From positions 940 through 59,998 of the forward strand of contig NZ_LMPF01000010.1 in the NCBI RefSeq assembly GCF_001424345.1: a stretch of 59,059 bases of DNA, read 5' to 3'. The notes beneath the pieces were generated by a model. The model saw only the letters and a list, made by a program, of their open reading frames with translations. It was not told where the DNA came from and searched no databases. This document shows positions 30,312-40,514 of the stretch, in pieces. The stretch is from Burkholderia sp. Leaf177 (lineage in GTDB: Bacteria; Pseudomonadota; Gammaproteobacteria; Burkholderiales; Burkholderiaceae). The stretch's first letter is position 1. Every line of letters begins with the position of its first letter. The position numbers and the translations under genes are program-made.

Positions 30312-31163
30312 TTAGTGCGAGTCATGCGCCTGGCCGAGATACACCAGCGTCAGCATCATGAAAATAAACGCCTGCAGCAGCACGATCAGAATGTGGAAGA
30401 TCGCCCAGACCGTTCCTGCAACCACGTGGCCCAGGAAGCCGAGGACAGAAGCGTCCGCGCCGAAGTGCCACATGCTGCCGAGCAGGGCGATCAGCAGGAA
30501 CAACAGTTCGCCTGCGTACATGTTGCCGAACAGCCGCATGCCGAGGGAAACCGTCTTGGCGACGAACTCGATGATGTTGAGTGCAAGGTTCGGAATCCAC
30601 AGCAACGGATGCGCGCCGAACGGAGCCGACAGCAGTTCATGCACGAAGCCGCCTGCGCCCTTGATCTTGAAGTTGTAGTAAATCATCAGTACGAACACGC
30701 CGATCGCGATACCCAGCGTGCCGTTCAGGTCGGCCGTCGGAACCACGCGCATATGCGGGAACGTTTCGGTCAGGCCGAGCCAGCCGATCACGCGCGTAGG
30801 CAGGTCCACCGGGATGAAGTCGAGCGAGTTCATGAGCGCGACCCACACGAAAACCGTGAGCGCGAGCGGTGCGATGAAGCGGCGATTGCCGTGGATCATC
30901 GACTTGGACTGGTCTTCGACCATCTCGACCAGCATCTCGATGGCGCACTGGAAACGTCCCGGTACGCCAGACGTAGCCTTGCGTGCTGCCAGACCGAGAA
31001 TGATGATCGTGACGATGCCGCAGAGAATCGACCAGAACAGCGTGTCGAGATTCCAGACGTGGATATCGAAAATCGACGTCTGCGACGAAGTGGAGAGATT
31101 CTGCAAATGGTGCGCGATGTACTCCGACGGATCCATCGCGTGCGTTCCTTCGCTAGCTGCCAT
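30312..31163 (-). CDS. atpB: ATP synthase Fo a subunit
   Basis: The a subunit is the stator proton channel. From the ATG at 31163 it has 283 residues, starts MAASEGTHAMDPSEYIAHHL and has several membrane helices. The conserved helix with the essential Arg is in the SLGMRLFGNMYAGELL segment. The longer frame upstream lacks the conserved start and is rejected. Confidence 0.95.
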   Translation of the reverse strand: MAASEGTHAMDPSEYIAHHLQNLSTSSQTSIFDIHVWNLDTLFWSILCGIVTIIILGLAARKATSGVPGRFQCAIEMLVEMVEDQSKSMIHGNRRFIAPLALTVFVWVALMNSLDFIPVDLPTRVIGWLGLTETFPHMRVVPTADLNGTLGIAIGVFVLMIYYNFKIKGAGGFVHELLSAPFGAHPLLWIPNLALNIIEFVAKTVSLGMRLFGNMYAGELLFLLIALLGSMWHFGADASVLGFLGHVVAGTVWAIFHILIVLLQAFIFMMLTLVYLGQAHDSH

Positions 31164-31360
31164 AACTTTAAAGCCACCCAAATTGTCGAAAATCTTCCGC
31201 CGCCCGTGTGATCCTCGAACCGCCATTCATGGGCGATCAGCAGGGCACGGACCCGCGTGCAGGAGATGATGCATTCCGCACGTATTAATCTGCTCTATTG
31301 CTGCTAGTAAGTCACTTACCTGGCACGTCATGGTCGTCAGTCGCGCAACGCTCCGCGCCT

Positions 31361-31972
31361 CTACTTCCACGCCATTGCAATCCAGTACGTCTTTAATGCG
31401 ATCAGGTACGTCACCAGCAGCGGTATCCAAAGAACGCCTTTGAATCCGTAGGCAATGCCGACGAACATCGCAATCGTCGCGCCCATCTTCATGGCTTCGC
31501 CGATCACCCAGCTCGCGATGGTCTCAGCGCCGCTTTTTGCCTTCAGCCGTGCTGCGAACAACGCGCTCGGCACCCAGCAAATGGCGCCCCCGAGGAACGC
31601 CGATAACGCCACATCTCCCGGCACAGCAGTACCCGGCGGGCTGTAAAACAGCCACCAGACCAACGTCGCAACCAGGGACAAAACCATTTGCGCCGCCACG
31701 ACCTTAAACGGCGTGACACGCGATGACCGACTCACCTCGGGACCAAACAGCGTCTCCGCCTCTGCCCGCGTCAGCGGAACAGTATTGTTATCTTTCGCTT
31801 CAGCGTCCCACGAATCATCGAAAGGATGATTCGACGTCTGGCGTTCCTGACCCGGAGAAACGGCTGTGGGATTCGAACCGGCTGGACCTCGGCTAGTCAA
31901 ATCTGCGGCAGGGCCTGAAACGTGCCCGACTTTTCCGCCTTCCGGCGCTCGATCCTGCTCTCGCACCGCCAT
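31361..31972 (-). CDS. atpI: ATP synthase-associated protein I
   Basis: AtpI helps assemble the c-ring and is usually the first gene of the operon. The 203-residue protein has four hydrophobic segments in its C-terminal part (about 90-203). Before that is a long, hydrophilic N-terminal region that contains the typical WDAEAKDNNTVPLTRAEAETLFG. The ATG at 31972 is chosen; a GTG four codons earlier is possible. The first 45 or so residues look poorly conserved, so an internal start is not excluded. Confidence 0.85.
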   Translation of the reverse strand: MAVREQDRAPEGGKVGHVSGPAADLTSRGPAGSNPTAVSPGQERQTSNHPFDDSWDAEAKDNNTVPLTRAEAETLFGPEVSRSSRVTPFKVVAAQMVLSLVATLVWWLFYSPPGTAVPGDVALSAFLGGAICWVPSALFAARLKAKSGAETIASWVIGEAMKMGATIAMFVGIAYGFKGVLWIPLLVTYLIALKTYWIAMAWK

Positions 31973-32085
31973 CACACATCTCACTAAAGTCAGTCACAAC
32001 CGGCGCATTAACCGTCAGTTTGCCGCTGGATTCAGCAACATCTTACGCCGCGCTTTCGGTGTCGCTAAGCTGTTAAATCCGGGCG

Positions 32086-32114
32086 ATTGTAAGCGATTGT
32101 TGTCACGGATTCAA
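32086..32114 (-). promoter_or_regulatory. Sigma70-type promoter of the atp operon
   Basis: Read on the minus strand, TTGAAT (32114-32109) and TACAAT (32091-32086) are separated by exactly 17 bases. This is about 114 bases upstream of the atpI start, a near-consensus housekeeping promoter. Confidence 0.7.
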
Positions 32115-32241
32115 TAGCTTAGGGTCATCAAAAAACAACCGGCGACGCCTTAAAAAGACGTCTCAAATCAGAGATTTCGCTTGTACCGACAACGACCGTC
32201 GGCACGACTGAAAGGTAGTACGCCATGCCGAGTTTTTAAGG

Positions 32242-33381
32242 CTATACGAGCCACGCGCCGACGGCGCCTGCGACGATCCAGAATAGGATCGAGATGAGAT
32301 GGAATGGACCCCACATGCCGCGTTCGCCCGATAAACGCACCGCGATCAGATTCGCGAGCGAACCGATCGCGATGCCAAATCCGCCGACGCTCACGCCGAA
32401 TGCCAACGCGCGCCAGTCCTTCGAGAACTCGGCGAGCATGATCGCGGCGGGCACGTTGCTGATCCCCTGCGATAACACCGCGCCAGCGGCGTAGGCTTTA
32501 AGCGGCGTATCGAGGCCGAGACTTGCGATTGCGTGATGAACCCACGGAAGCGCAGCCACGCTGCGCAGCACGATGAACATCAGCACGAAGATCAGCAGCA
32601 GCAACCAGTCGATTTTCAGCACGACTTGACGACGCCACAAAAGAAACCCGATTGCAACGGCGGCGAGGCCCGGGCCGGCGTGATGGGCATCGGCGAGAAC
32701 AACGAACGCCACGAAAGCAACGCCCGCAACCGCGCACAAGGGGATATCGATTCCGTGGGCTTCTTTATCGGCGGAAAGATCCAGCGGCCGGTTGCGAAAC
32801 ATCACGGCGGCGAGCGCGTACAGCATGACCATGAGCGCCGCGCACAGCGGCAGCAGCGCCGACACGAATGCGCCAAATGAAACGCCGCTCGTTTGCCAGA
32901 GAAACAGGTTTTGGGGATTGCCGAGCGGCGTCAGGATCGAGCCGGCGTTCACCGCGATCGCGATGAAAATGATCAGGCGCTTGATAGGAAGCGGTGCGAG
33001 TTTATGCAGCGACAACGTCAGCGGAACGACGGCGAAGAGCGCGACATCGTTGGTGAGTAAGGTCGAGAGCGCTGCGGCCAGGCCGATAAGCAGGAAAGCC
33101 AGCCCGCGCTCGCCATGTATCCGATGCACGACGCGGTGCGCCATCCACATCAAAAACCCCGAAAGCTCGACGGCTTTCGTGAGCATCAGCAAACCGGCGA
33201 GCGTCAACACGGTCTGCCAGTCGATCAACGCCGGCAACTGCGCCCAAGGCTTCGGATGCAGAACCTGAAGCGCGATCAACGCCACGACGAGGATGGCCAG
33301 GACGGGCTCCTTGGCAACGGACGCCCACGCTTTTGCTGCCAAATTCAGCCGCGCTGGCTTGGCTTCCGCCGGCAAACTCAC
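32242..33381 (-). CDS. Ion-transporter-superfamily (ArsB/NhaD/SLC13-like) permease
   Basis: This is a 379-residue polytopic membrane protein with about ten hydrophobic segments. It has internal motifs of the ion-transporter superfamily: LSTLLTNDVALFAVVPLTL in the first half and AVLSQGISNVPAAIMLAEF in the second, an inverted structural repeat. Members carry arsenite, Na+/H+, citrate or other anions; the substrate is not readable. It starts with GTG three bases after the parB stop, so it is co-transcribed with parAB. It lies between parB and the atp promoter. Confidence 0.85.
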   Translation of the reverse strand: MSLPAEAKPARLNLAAKAWASVAKEPVLAILVVALIALQVLHPKPWAQLPALIDWQTVLTLAGLLMLTKAVELSGFLMWMAHRVVHRIHGERGLAFLLIGLAAALSTLLTNDVALFAVVPLTLSLHKLAPLPIKRLIIFIAIAVNAGSILTPLGNPQNLFLWQTSGVSFGAFVSALLPLCAALMVMLYALAAVMFRNRPLDLSADKEAHGIDIPLCAVAGVAFVAFVVLADAHHAGPGLAAVAIGFLLWRRQVVLKIDWLLLLIFVLMFIVLRSVAALPWVHHAIASLGLDTPLKAYAAGAVLSQGISNVPAAIMLAEFSKDWRALAFGVSVGGFGIAIGSLANLIAVRLSGERGMWGPFHLISILFWIVAGAVGAWLV

Positions 33382-33384
33382 GGC

Positions 33385-34314
33385 TTACGCCTGCGTGGCG
33401 GACGCGCTGTCCGTAGCCGGCGCTTTGTCAGTTACGACGCCCGTGCGCAAGCGGCCCAGGATGCCTTCAAGTGCATCGAGATCGCCGAAATCGATCTGCA
33501 GCTTGCCGCGCCCGCGTCCGCCCATCTTGATTTTGACGTTCGCTGACAACAGGTCCGACAATTCTTCTTCGAGACGGCGTGTATCGCGGCCGCCATCGTT
33601 AGCGACGCGCGCTTTCGTGGCAGGCGTCTCTTTCGTCGTCGATGAAACCAGCTTCTCGGTTTCACGCACCGACATGCGCTTGTTCACGACTTGGTTCGCG
33701 AGCTGGATCTGCGTGGCGGCATCGACGGCGAGAAGCGCGCGCGCGTGGCCCATGTCGAGGTCACCGGCGAGCAGCATGGTTTGAACCGGCGTCGCGAGGT
33801 TCAGCAAACGCAGCAAATTCGACACCGCGCTACGCGAACGCCCAACCGACTCGGCAGCCTGTTCGTGCGTGAAGTTGAAATCATCGAGCAAACGCTGGAT
33901 GCCCTGCGCCTCTTCCAGCGGGTTCAGATCTTCGCGCTGAATGTTCTCGATCAGCGCCATTGCCGCGGCGGCCTGATCTGGCACGTTTTTCACGAGCACC
34001 GGGACTTCCTCGAGGCCAGCCAGCTTCGCCGCGCGGAATCGTCTTTCACCCGCGATGATTTCATACCGGTCATCGCCAATGGAACGCACGAGAATTGGCT
34101 GCATCACGCCCTGCGAGCGAATGCTCGACGCAAGTTCCTGCAGCGCGCCCTCGTCCATGCGGGTACGCGGCTGATACTTGCCGGCCTGCATGGAATCGAG
34201 GCGCAGCACGCTCGGCAATCCCTCGCTGCGCACGGCTTCCGTAATGTCCGAACTACCGCCCAGCAGAGCTTCGAGCCCGCGCCCAAGACCCTTCTTCTTC
34301 ATTGTCGCGTTCAT
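33385..34314 (-). CDS. parB: Chromosome-partitioning protein ParB
   Basis: ParB is a CTP-dependent DNA clamp that loads at parS and spreads. The 309-residue protein has the N-terminal LGRGLEALLGG, the CTP-binding box GERRFRAAK at 89-97, and ENIQREDLNP. It also has the helix-turn-helix AAESVGRSRSAVSNLLRLL and a C-terminal dimer domain. The start at ATG 34314 is favoured by the GAGGAAG just upstream and by conservation. Cognate parS sites are nearby in mnmG and its flanks. Confidence 0.96.
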   Translation of the reverse strand: MNATMKKKGLGRGLEALLGGSSDITEAVRSEGLPSVLRLDSMQAGKYQPRTRMDEGALQELASSIRSQGVMQPILVRSIGDDRYEIIAGERRFRAAKLAGLEEVPVLVKNVPDQAAAAMALIENIQREDLNPLEEAQGIQRLLDDFNFTHEQAAESVGRSRSAVSNLLRLLNLATPVQTMLLAGDLDMGHARALLAVDAATQIQLANQVVNKRMSVRETEKLVSSTTKETPATKARVANDGGRDTRRLEEELSDLLSANVKIKMGGRGRGKLQIDFGDLDALEGILGRLRTGVVTDKAPATDSASATQA

Positions 34315-34351
34315 CTTGCTTCCTCGTTCTGCCATCTTGCCAATCCGTCCA

Positions 34352-35122
34352 TTAAAGCGCGCGCACGCGCTCGATCATTTCAGTGCCGAACTGGATATAC
34401 GCCTGCGCGCCGCGCGACGCCCGATCGAACACGACACCTGGCAGTCCATAGCTCGGCGCTTCGGCCAGACGGACGTTTCGCGGAATGACCACATCGAAAA
34501 GTTTGTCGCCGAAATGCTGTTTCAGTTGATCCGATACCTGTTGTTGCAACGTGATCCGCGGATCGAACATTACCCGCAACAATCCGATGACCTTCAAGTC
34601 GCGGTTCAGATTTGCGTGAACCTGCTTGATGGTGTTGACCAGGTCCGACAACCCTTCGAGCGCAAAGTATTCGCATTGCATCGGGATGACGACGCCATGC
34701 GCGGCGCACAAACCGTTGAGCGTCAGCAAGGACAAAGCCGGCGGGCAATCGATCAGGATAAAGTCGTAATCAGCTTCGACTTCAGCCAACGCGTGGCGCA
34801 GCACACGCTCGCGGTTTTCGACGCCAACCAGTTCGACTTCCGCACCCGCCAGTTCGCGATTTGCGGGCAGAACATCGTATTTGACGGCATCGGTGCGTGT
34901 CCGGGCTTCCCGCACGGTCACGCCGTTCACCAGCACTTCGTAGACTGTGTTTTCCACGGCGGCTTTGTCGATACCGCTTCCCATGGTGGCGTTACCTTGC
35001 GGATCGAGGTCGATCAACAAAACCCGTTGATCGAGCGCCGCGAGGCTAGCTGCAAGGTTGACCGCCGTGGTGGTCTTTCCAACGCCGCCCTTCTGATTCG
35101 CGACGCAGAAGATCTTCGCCAT
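34352..35122 (-). CDS. parA: Chromosome-partitioning ATPase ParA (Soj)
   Basis: ParA is a Walker-type ATPase that moves ParB-parS complexes on the nucleoid. The deviant Walker A KGGVGKTT is at residues 11-18, then LLIDLDPQGNATMG and DFILIDCPPAL. From ATG 35122 the protein has 256 residues; a 22-codon upstream extension in the frame looks non-native. It lies in the conserved mnmG-rsmG-parA-parB string. Confidence 0.96.
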   Translation of the reverse strand: MAKIFCVANQKGGVGKTTTAVNLAASLAALDQRVLLIDLDPQGNATMGSGIDKAAVENTVYEVLVNGVTVREARTRTDAVKYDVLPANRELAGAEVELVGVENRERVLRHALAEVEADYDFILIDCPPALSLLTLNGLCAAHGVVIPMQCEYFALEGLSDLVNTIKQVHANLNRDLKVIGLLRVMFDPRITLQQQVSDQLKQHFGDKLFDVVIPRNVRLAEAPSYGLPGVVFDRASRGAQAYIQFGTEMIERVRAL

Positions 35123-35184
35123 CGTGATATGTCCCTTCTTTTCGGGCCGGATTTCAGGCGCGCTTGAGATGTCGACAACAGTGT

Positions 35185-35865
35185 TCAATGTTGGGCCGCT
35201 CCGATTTCAATTTCGATCAGGTGGCGCTCGGCGTCGAGCATGGGCACGCGCAGGCGTTGAATACAATGGACTTTGGCATCGGCTGGAAGGCGCTCGATTT
35301 CGCCGTCGGGCCGGATGCCTTTCATCGCCCAGATGCGACCGTCGGCAGCAACCAGATGACGCGCAAGTGTAACGAAGTCGGAGAGCTCTGCGAACGCGCG
35401 CGACACGATTACATCGAAAAGACCGGGGACTTCGACTCCAGGACGGATATTTTCCACGCGCCCAGTCACCACCGACAGATTGTTGAGTCCGAGTTGCAGC
35501 TTGGCTTGCGATTGGAACGCAGTTTTTTTGTGGACGATATCGTTCAGCGTGACTTGCCAGTCGGGAAGCACGATCGCCATCACGATGCCCGGCAATCCAC
35601 CGCCCGAACCAACGTCCAACGCCGTCTGCGGCGAACCGCGTTGCGTGATGTGCGGAATGATCGCGAGCGAATCTAGAATGTGCTGAATCAGCATCTGGCG
35701 CGGATCGCGGATAGCAGTGAGGTTGTACACCGCGTTCCATTTGCCGAGCAGCACCACGTAATCGAGCAGCTTCTGGCGTTGCGCTGCAGTGACACTGATT
35801 GCAAGCTGTTCGATACCTTCGTTTAAAAGCGTGCTGAGCCCGGCTTCGCCGGTGTCTCGATTCAT
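35185..35865 (-). CDS. rsmG: 16S rRNA m7G527 methyltransferase RsmG (GidB)
   Basis: RsmG methylates G527 of 16S rRNA using S-adenosylmethionine. The SAM motif [10 protein letters not shown] is at 84-93, preceded by the typical [16 protein letters not shown] and HILDSLAI. The ATG at 35865 overlaps the mnmG stop by one base (TGATG), indicating coupling. Length is 226 residues. Confidence 0.96.
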   Translation of the reverse strand: MNRDTGEAGLSTLLNEGIEQLAISVTAAQRQKLLDYVVLLGKWNAVYNLTAIRDPRQMLIQHILDSLAIIPHITQRGSPQTALDVGSGGGLPGIVMAIVLPDWQVTLNDIVHKKTAFQSQAKLQLGLNNLSVVTGRVENIRPGVEVPGLFDVIVSRAFAELSDFVTLARHLVAADGRIWAMKGIRPDGEIERLPADAKVHCIQRLRVPMLDAERHLIEIEIGAAQH

Positions 35866-37829
35866 CACGACAACGAGCGAGCGTCGCCGCGCCCTGCCCT
35901 ATTGTTTCCCGTGGAATCATCGCGCCGTCCGAACGTGCGTTTCAAATGCACCATCAGCAGAGAAATGGTCGCCGGCGTGATGCCAGAAATCCGCGATGCC
36001 TGACCAATCGTCTCTGGCCGATGTTGGATCAGCTTTTGACGCGCCTCGAATGAAAGCCCACGGACTTCGGCATAGTCAAAGTCTTCTGGAAGGCGCGTGT
36101 TTTCATGTGATCCGTTGCGCTCGATCTCGTCGGCCTGGCGATCGATATACCCCTGATACTTCACTGCGATCTCGATTTGCTCTTCGATCTGACCGAGGAG
36201 GATTGGGTCTTCGGCTAACGGGGTTTCCGGACCGGAAGTGTTTCCACGCAGCGAACACACGTCCGCATACGAGACACCCGGACGACGCAACAACTCTGCA
36301 AGGCTGTACTCGTGATCGATGGCTTTGCCAAGCAAAGCCGTGGCTTCATCCACGGGCAATGTCTTTGGCGTAACCCATGTCGTCTTCAGGCGCTGTGTTT
36401 CACGTGAAACAGCATCGCGCTTGGCATTGAAAACATTCCAGCGACGGTCATCGACAACACCAAGCGTCCGGCCAATCTCCGTCAAACGCATATCAGCATT
36501 GTCTTCCCGCAGCGAAAGGCGATACTCTGCGCGGCTTGTAAACATACGATAAGGCTCGGACACGCCTTGCGTCACGAGGTCATCGACCAGCACGCCAAGA
36601 TACGCCTCGTCGCGACGCGGGCACCATGCGTCGCGACCGCTAACCTGCAAAGCTGCGTTCATGCCCGCCAACAAACCCTGCGCGCCAGCTTCTTCATAGC
36701 CTGTCGTGCCGTTGATTTGCCCGGCGAAAAACAAGCCGCCTATCACCTTCGTTTCCAGCGATGCCTTCAGCCCACGCGGATCGAAGTAATCGTACTCAAT
36801 GGCGTAACCCGGACGCAGGATATGCGCGTGTTCGAGGCCTTTCATCGAGCGAACGAGCTCAAGCTGCACGTCGAACGGCAAGCTTGTCGAAATTCCATTT
36901 GGATAGAACTCGTTTGTCGTCAACCCTTCGGGTTCGAGGAAGATCTGATGAGAATCCTTCGATGCAAACCGGTGAATCTTGTCCTCGATCGATGGGCAAT
37001 ATCGCGGACCGACGCCTTCAATTACACCTGTGTACATTGGCGAACGGTCGAGTCCGGAACGAATGATGTCGTGCGTACGTTCGTTGGTATGCGTTACCCA
37101 GCAAGGAACTTGGCGCGGATGCTGTTCCACCCGACCGAGGAACGAAAATACCGGAATCGGATCGAGATCGCCCGGTTGTTCTTCGAGCTTCGAATAATCG
37201 ATCGTGCGGCCGTCGATACGCGGCGGCGTTCCCGTCTTCAACCGTCCTTGCGGGAGCTTGAGTTCCTTCAAGCGCGCAGATAACGAAACGGCGGCGGGAT
37301 CGCCTGCCCGTCCGCCCTTGTAGTTGTTCAGTCCCACGTGGATCTTTCCATCGAGGAAAGTACCGGCCGTCAGCACCACCGCTTTCGCCCGAAACCTCAC
37401 GCCAACTTGGGTCACAGCGCCGACAACGCGGTCGCCTTCGACCAGCAGATCCTCGACCGCTTGCTGGAACAGCCATAGATTTGGCTGATTCTCCAACCGA
37501 TGCCGGATCGCTTGCTTGTACAGAATTCGATCGGCCTGCGCCCGTGTTGCGCGAACGGCTGGGCCTTTCGACGAATTCAATATCCGGAACTGAATGCCCG
37601 CCTCATCTGTTGCTGCGGCCATTGCGCCGCCCAGCGCATCAATTTCCTTGACCAGATGGCCTTTACCGATCCCGCCAATCGACGGATTGCAGCTCATCTG
37701 GCCGAGCGTTTCGATGTTATGAGTGAGCAAAAGCGTGCTCGCGCCCATTCGGGCCGAGGCCAATGCGGCTTCAGTTCCAGCGTGACCGCCGCCAACGACG
37801 ATCACATCGAATTCAGTTGGATAAAGCAT
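35865..37829 (-). CDS. mnmG: tRNA U34 carboxymethylaminomethyl-modifying enzyme MnmG (GidA)
   Basis: MnmG is an FAD protein that, with MnmE, modifies the wobble uridine of several tRNAs. The FAD-binding GGGHAG is at 13-18. Typical stretches are [34 protein letters not shown] and [17 protein letters not shown]. The true start is ATG 37829 ([15 protein letters not shown]), giving 654 residues. The 41 extra upstream codons begin within a parS-like sequence and are not conserved. A perfect parS lies inside the gene. Confidence 0.97.
   Translation of the reverse strand: MLYPTEFDVIVVGGGHAGTEAALASARMGASTLLLTHNIETLGQMSCNPSIGGIGKGHLVKEIDALGGAMAAATDEAGIQFRILNSSKGPAVRATRAQADRILYKQAIRHRLENQPNLWLFQQAVEDLLVEGDRVVGAVTQVGVRFRAKAVVLTAGTFLDGKIHVGLNNYKGGRAGDPAAVSLSARLKELKLPQGRLKTGTPPRIDGRTIDYSKLEEQPGDLDPIPVFSFLGRVEQHPRQVPCWVTHTNERTHDIIRSGLDRSPMYTGVIEGVGPRYCPSIEDKIHRFASKDSHQIFLEPEGLTTNEFYPNGISTSLPFDVQLELVRSMKGLEHAHILRPGYAIEYDYFDPRGLKASLETKVIGGLFFAGQINGTTGYEEAGAQGLLAGMNAALQVSGRDAWCPRRDEAYLGVLVDDLVTQGVSEPYRMFTSRAEYRLSLREDNADMRLTEIGRTLGVVDDRRWNVFNAKRDAVSRETQRLKTTWVTPKTLPVDEATALLGKAIDHEYSLAELLRRPGVSYADVCSLRGNTSGPETPLAEDPILLGQIEEQIEIAVKYQGYIDRQADEIERNGSHENTRLPEDFDYAEVRGLSFEARQKLIQHRPETIGQASRISGITPATISLLMVHLKRTFGRRDDSTGNNRAGRGDARSLS
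36396..36411. promoter_or_regulatory. parS: parS centromere site, perfect 16-bp palindrome
   Basis: TGTTTCACGTGAAACA, the universal ParB-binding palindrome, lies inside mnmG within 3 kb of parAB. It matches the bacterial consensus at every position. Confidence 0.95.
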
Positions 37830-37923
37830 GGATTCCCGCGCGAGGTGGCGGACCTTCGAAAGAGATATCGAAGAATTATACCGGTTAGCTTTTGCTGCGA
37901 TTCGGCCCTGAATCGTATCGGCG

Positions 37924-37955
37924 AAAAAAATGGCGTGTTTCACGTGGAACACGCC
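37924..37955 (-). terminator. Terminator of the first liv operon, containing a parS site
   Basis: On the minus strand, 25 bp past the livF stop, GGCGTGTT and AACACGCC (outer arms at 37948-37955 and 37932-37939) form a stem with an 8-base loop. Seven T follow after one A. The hairpin coincides with the parS-like site at 37936-37951. Confidence 0.75.
37936..37951. promoter_or_regulatory. parS: Second parS site (consensus with free fifth base)
   Basis: Plus strand TGTTTCACGTGGAACA; the complement TGTTCCACGTGAAACA fits the TGTTNCACGTGAAACA consensus fully. It lies between livF and mnmG. Confidence 0.8.
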
Positions 37956-37979
37956 ACCTATCCAATACGCGCAGAGAGA

Positions 37980-38726
37980 TTAGGCCGCTTTCTTTGCCAA
38001 ACCCAAGTAGGTCTCGATCACTTTAGGATCGTGAGCCAACGCGGTCGCCTCACCTTCCATTGCGAATTCACCAGTTTCCAGTACGTATCCATAATCGGAG
38101 ATTTGAAGCGCGGCGCGTGCATTTTGCTCGATCAGCAAGGTTGCCACCCCCGTCTGACGGAGCGCGCTGATGATGTGGAAAATCTCCTTCACTATCAGCG
38201 GCGCCAACCCAAGACTGGGTTCATCGAGCATAAGCAGATCGGGCTTGCCCATCAGCGCGCGCCCAACTGCGAGCATTTGCCGTTCGCCGCCAGACAACGT
38301 TCCAGCTGCCTGTTTGCGCCTTTCCTTTAGTCGTGGGAACAGATCGAATACGTGATCGAGTTGATCGAGGTAGTTACGCTCGCCCGCCCGCTTCCGGCGG
38401 TACGCTCCCAGCACGAGATTGTCTTCAACCGTCATGCTGGCAAAGAGTTCGCGCTTCTCTGGGACCAGACACATTCCACGTGAAACACGTTTTTCGATGG
38501 CAAGCCCGGCAACATCTTCACCACGATAAAGAACCGTGCCGCTGGCGTAACCCGTCGATGGCAACGCACCCATGATTGCGTTGAGCAACGTTGACTTACC
38601 GGCGCCATTCGGTCCGATCACCGAAACGATCTGCCCAGCGCCGACGGTGAGCTTTCCATCGTGCAGCGCTTCGACTTTGCCGTATCGGACGGAAAGCGCT
38701 TTTACTTCGAGAATTGCGTCGGCCAT
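37980..38726 (-). CDS. livF: HAAT-family ABC transporter ATPase LivF
   Basis: The 248-residue ATPase powers branched-chain-amino-acid-type uptake with LivG. It has Walker A GPNGAGKS at 38-45, signature LSGGERQML, Walker [14 protein letters not shown] and a LivF-type C-terminus (LALDP-like [13 protein letters not shown]). Its ATG overlaps the stop of the fused livMG gene by one base (TAATG). It is the last gene of the first liv operon and is followed by the parS-containing terminator. Confidence 0.92.
   Translation of the reverse strand: MADAILEVKALSVRYGKVEALHDGKLTVGAGQIVSVIGPNGAGKSTLLNAIMGALPSTGYASGTVLYRGEDVAGLAIEKRVSRGMCLVPEKRELFASMTVEDNLVLGAYRRKRAGERNYLDQLDHVFDLFPRLKERRKQAAGTLSGGERQMLAVGRALMGKPDLLMLDEPSLGLAPLIVKEIFHIISALRQTGVATLLIEQNARAALQISDYGYVLETGEFAMEGEATALAHDPKVIETYLGLAKKAA
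38472..38487. promoter_or_regulatory. Degenerate parS-like site inside livF
   Basis: CATTCCACGTGAAACA differs from TGTTNCACGTGAAACA at two outer positions; the right half is intact. It may be a weak ParB site. Confidence 0.4.
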
Positions 38727-40510
38727 TAATCCACTCCGCCCAAATAAGCTTCCAATACCGCTGGGTCCTTCTGTACGTCCTGCGGCAAACCTTCCGCGAT
38801 TCGCGTGCCGAATTCCATCACTACGAGACGATCAGTCAGTTTCATCACAAAATCCATATCGTGCTCAACAAGCAAGACGCTCATACCCTCGCCTTTCAAT
38901 CGACGCAGAAGCTCAGCCAGTTGCTGCTTCTCCTGATAGCGCAAACCGGCCGCCGGTTCATCGAGCAATAGCAAATTCGGATCGCAACATAAGGCGCGTG
39001 CAATTTCCAGAATCCGTTGCTGACCAAGCGCCAGGCTTCCGGCTTCATCGTAGAGATGCTTTTCCAGGCCAACCCGTTTGATCTGCTTCGCCGCTTCGGC
39101 CATTAGCCGCGCCTCCTCCGCAGCGTTCAACCGGACCACGCTGCGCCACACGCCCGTCTTTCCCCGCAAATGCGCACCGATCGCAACGTTCTCCAAAACC
39201 GTCATGCCTGATAGCAATCTCACATGTTGAAACGTGCGCCCGATGCCCCGTTTCACGATTTCACGTGAAGTCAGGGTATCGATGCGTTCGCCCTGGAACG
39301 TAATCGATCCGCTCGTGGCTTGCAGCACACCGGTTACAAGATTAAATGTCGTCGATTTCCCGGCGCCGTTCGGCCCGATCAAACCGATGATCTCGCCTGC
39401 CTTCACCTGAAAACTGACATCGTTGACGGCGACGAGGCCACCGAACTGCTTGCGCGCTTTATCGACGATAAGCAGCGCCTCGCCCGCCACTGGCCTTGCG
39501 CGTTGAGGCAAAGCATCGGCGTGATCAGGAACGCGGGCGCGCGGACCGCTGGGAAATAGCCGCGCCACGAACGGCCACACGCCTTGCCGCGCATATTGCA
39601 GCAACAAAACCATCAACACGCCGAACACGATGATCTCGAAGTTTCCGTTCGATCCCAGCAGTTTCGGCAGCAACGTCTGCAAATAGTCCTGCAGAACGGT
39701 GAGGATCGTCGCGCCCAAAACCGCACCCCAGACGTGCGATACGCCACCCACTACGGCCATGAACAGGAATTCAATGCCGTGATTCAGGCCGAACGGAGTC
39801 GGGTTCACCGCGCGCTGCAAATGCGCATAGAGAAAACCGGAGATGGCCGCGAGCACCGCGGCATAGACGAAGATCACCACGCGCATCCATGCCGTGTTCA
39901 CGCCCATGGCTTCGGCCATCGTGCCACCGCCGCGCAACGCGCGTATGGCCCGACCCGGCCGGCTATTGAGCAGGTTTTGAACCGATACAACCGCCAGCAG
40001 CACCACGACCCAGATCAGGTAATAGATCGATCGACCCGATTCGAGATGCCAGCCGAACAGGTTGAGGATGGGAATCCCGTTGATGCCATCGTACTTGCCG
40101 AGAAATTCCAGATTGCCGAACAAGAAGAACAGCGACAAACCCCACGCAATGGTTCCAAGCGGCAAGAAATGTCCGGAGAGCCGCATGGTCACCATGCCGA
40201 GCAGCAACGCGATCAACGCCGTCAACACCACGCCCACGATCAACGCCAGCCACGGCGAGACACCGAACTGCGTGGTGAGATAGGCCGTCGAGTACGCGCC
40301 TACTCCCACGAACGCGGCCTGCCCGAAGCTCGTCATGCCGCCAATGCCGGTCAGCAACACGAGCCCGATAGCCACAATCGAATACAAGCCGATGTAATTC
40401 AGCAGCGTAATCCAATACTCAGGCATGCGAATCGGCTGCGGCAAAACAGGCAACGCAAACACCAGCACCAGGAACACGACGAACACTTTTTTCTGCATCA
40501 GGAATTTCAT
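38726..40510 (-). CDS. Fused ABC permease-ATPase (LivM-LivG fusion)
   Basis: This 594-residue protein joins two liv subunits. Residues 1 to about 315 are a LivM-type permease with multiple membrane helices ([41 protein letters not shown]). A Pro/Arg-rich linker (about 320-343) follows. Residues 345-594 are a complete LivG-type ATPase: Walker A GPNGAGKS at 379-386, variant signature LALGQQ at 493-498, Walker B LLLLDEP at 513-519 and His550. The frame is continuous with no stop at the junction. The start ATG 40510 follows GGAGGAG. Its neighbours are livH upstream and livF downstream. Confidence 0.9.
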   Translation of the reverse strand: MKFLMQKKVFVVFLVLVFALPVLPQPIRMPEYWITLLNYIGLYSIVAIGLVLLTGIGGMTSFGQAAFVGVGAYSTAYLTTQFGVSPWLALIVGVVLTALIALLLGMVTMRLSGHFLPLGTIAWGLSLFFLFGNLEFLGKYDGINGIPILNLFGWHLESGRSIYYLIWVVVLLAVVSVQNLLNSRPGRAIRALRGGGTMAEAMGVNTAWMRVVIFVYAAVLAAISGFLYAHLQRAVNPTPFGLNHGIEFLFMAVVGGVSHVWGAVLGATILTVLQDYLQTLLPKLLGSNGNFEIIVFGVLMVLLLQYARQGVWPFVARLFPSGPRARVPDHADALPQRARPVAGEALLIVDKARKQFGGLVAVNDVSFQVKAGEIIGLIGPNGAGKSTTFNLVTGVLQATSGSITFQGERIDTLTSREIVKRGIGRTFQHVRLLSGMTVLENVAIGAHLRGKTGVWRSVVRLNAAEEARLMAEAAKQIKRVGLEKHLYDEAGSLALGQQRILEIARALCCDPNLLLLDEPAAGLRYQEKQQLAELLRRLKGEGMSVLLVEHDMDFVMKLTDRLVVMEFGTRIAEGLPQDVQKDPAVLEAYLGGVD

Positions 40511-40514
40511 CGTG

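Noticed and set aside
35903..35918. Further parS-like sequence near the rsmG/mnmG junction
   Set aside because: TGTTTCCCGTGGAATC has four mismatches including the central CACGTG core.
37830..37952. N-terminal extension of MnmG starting MFHVKH
   Set aside because: It is a translated parS site; the conserved FAD-binding start is at 37829.
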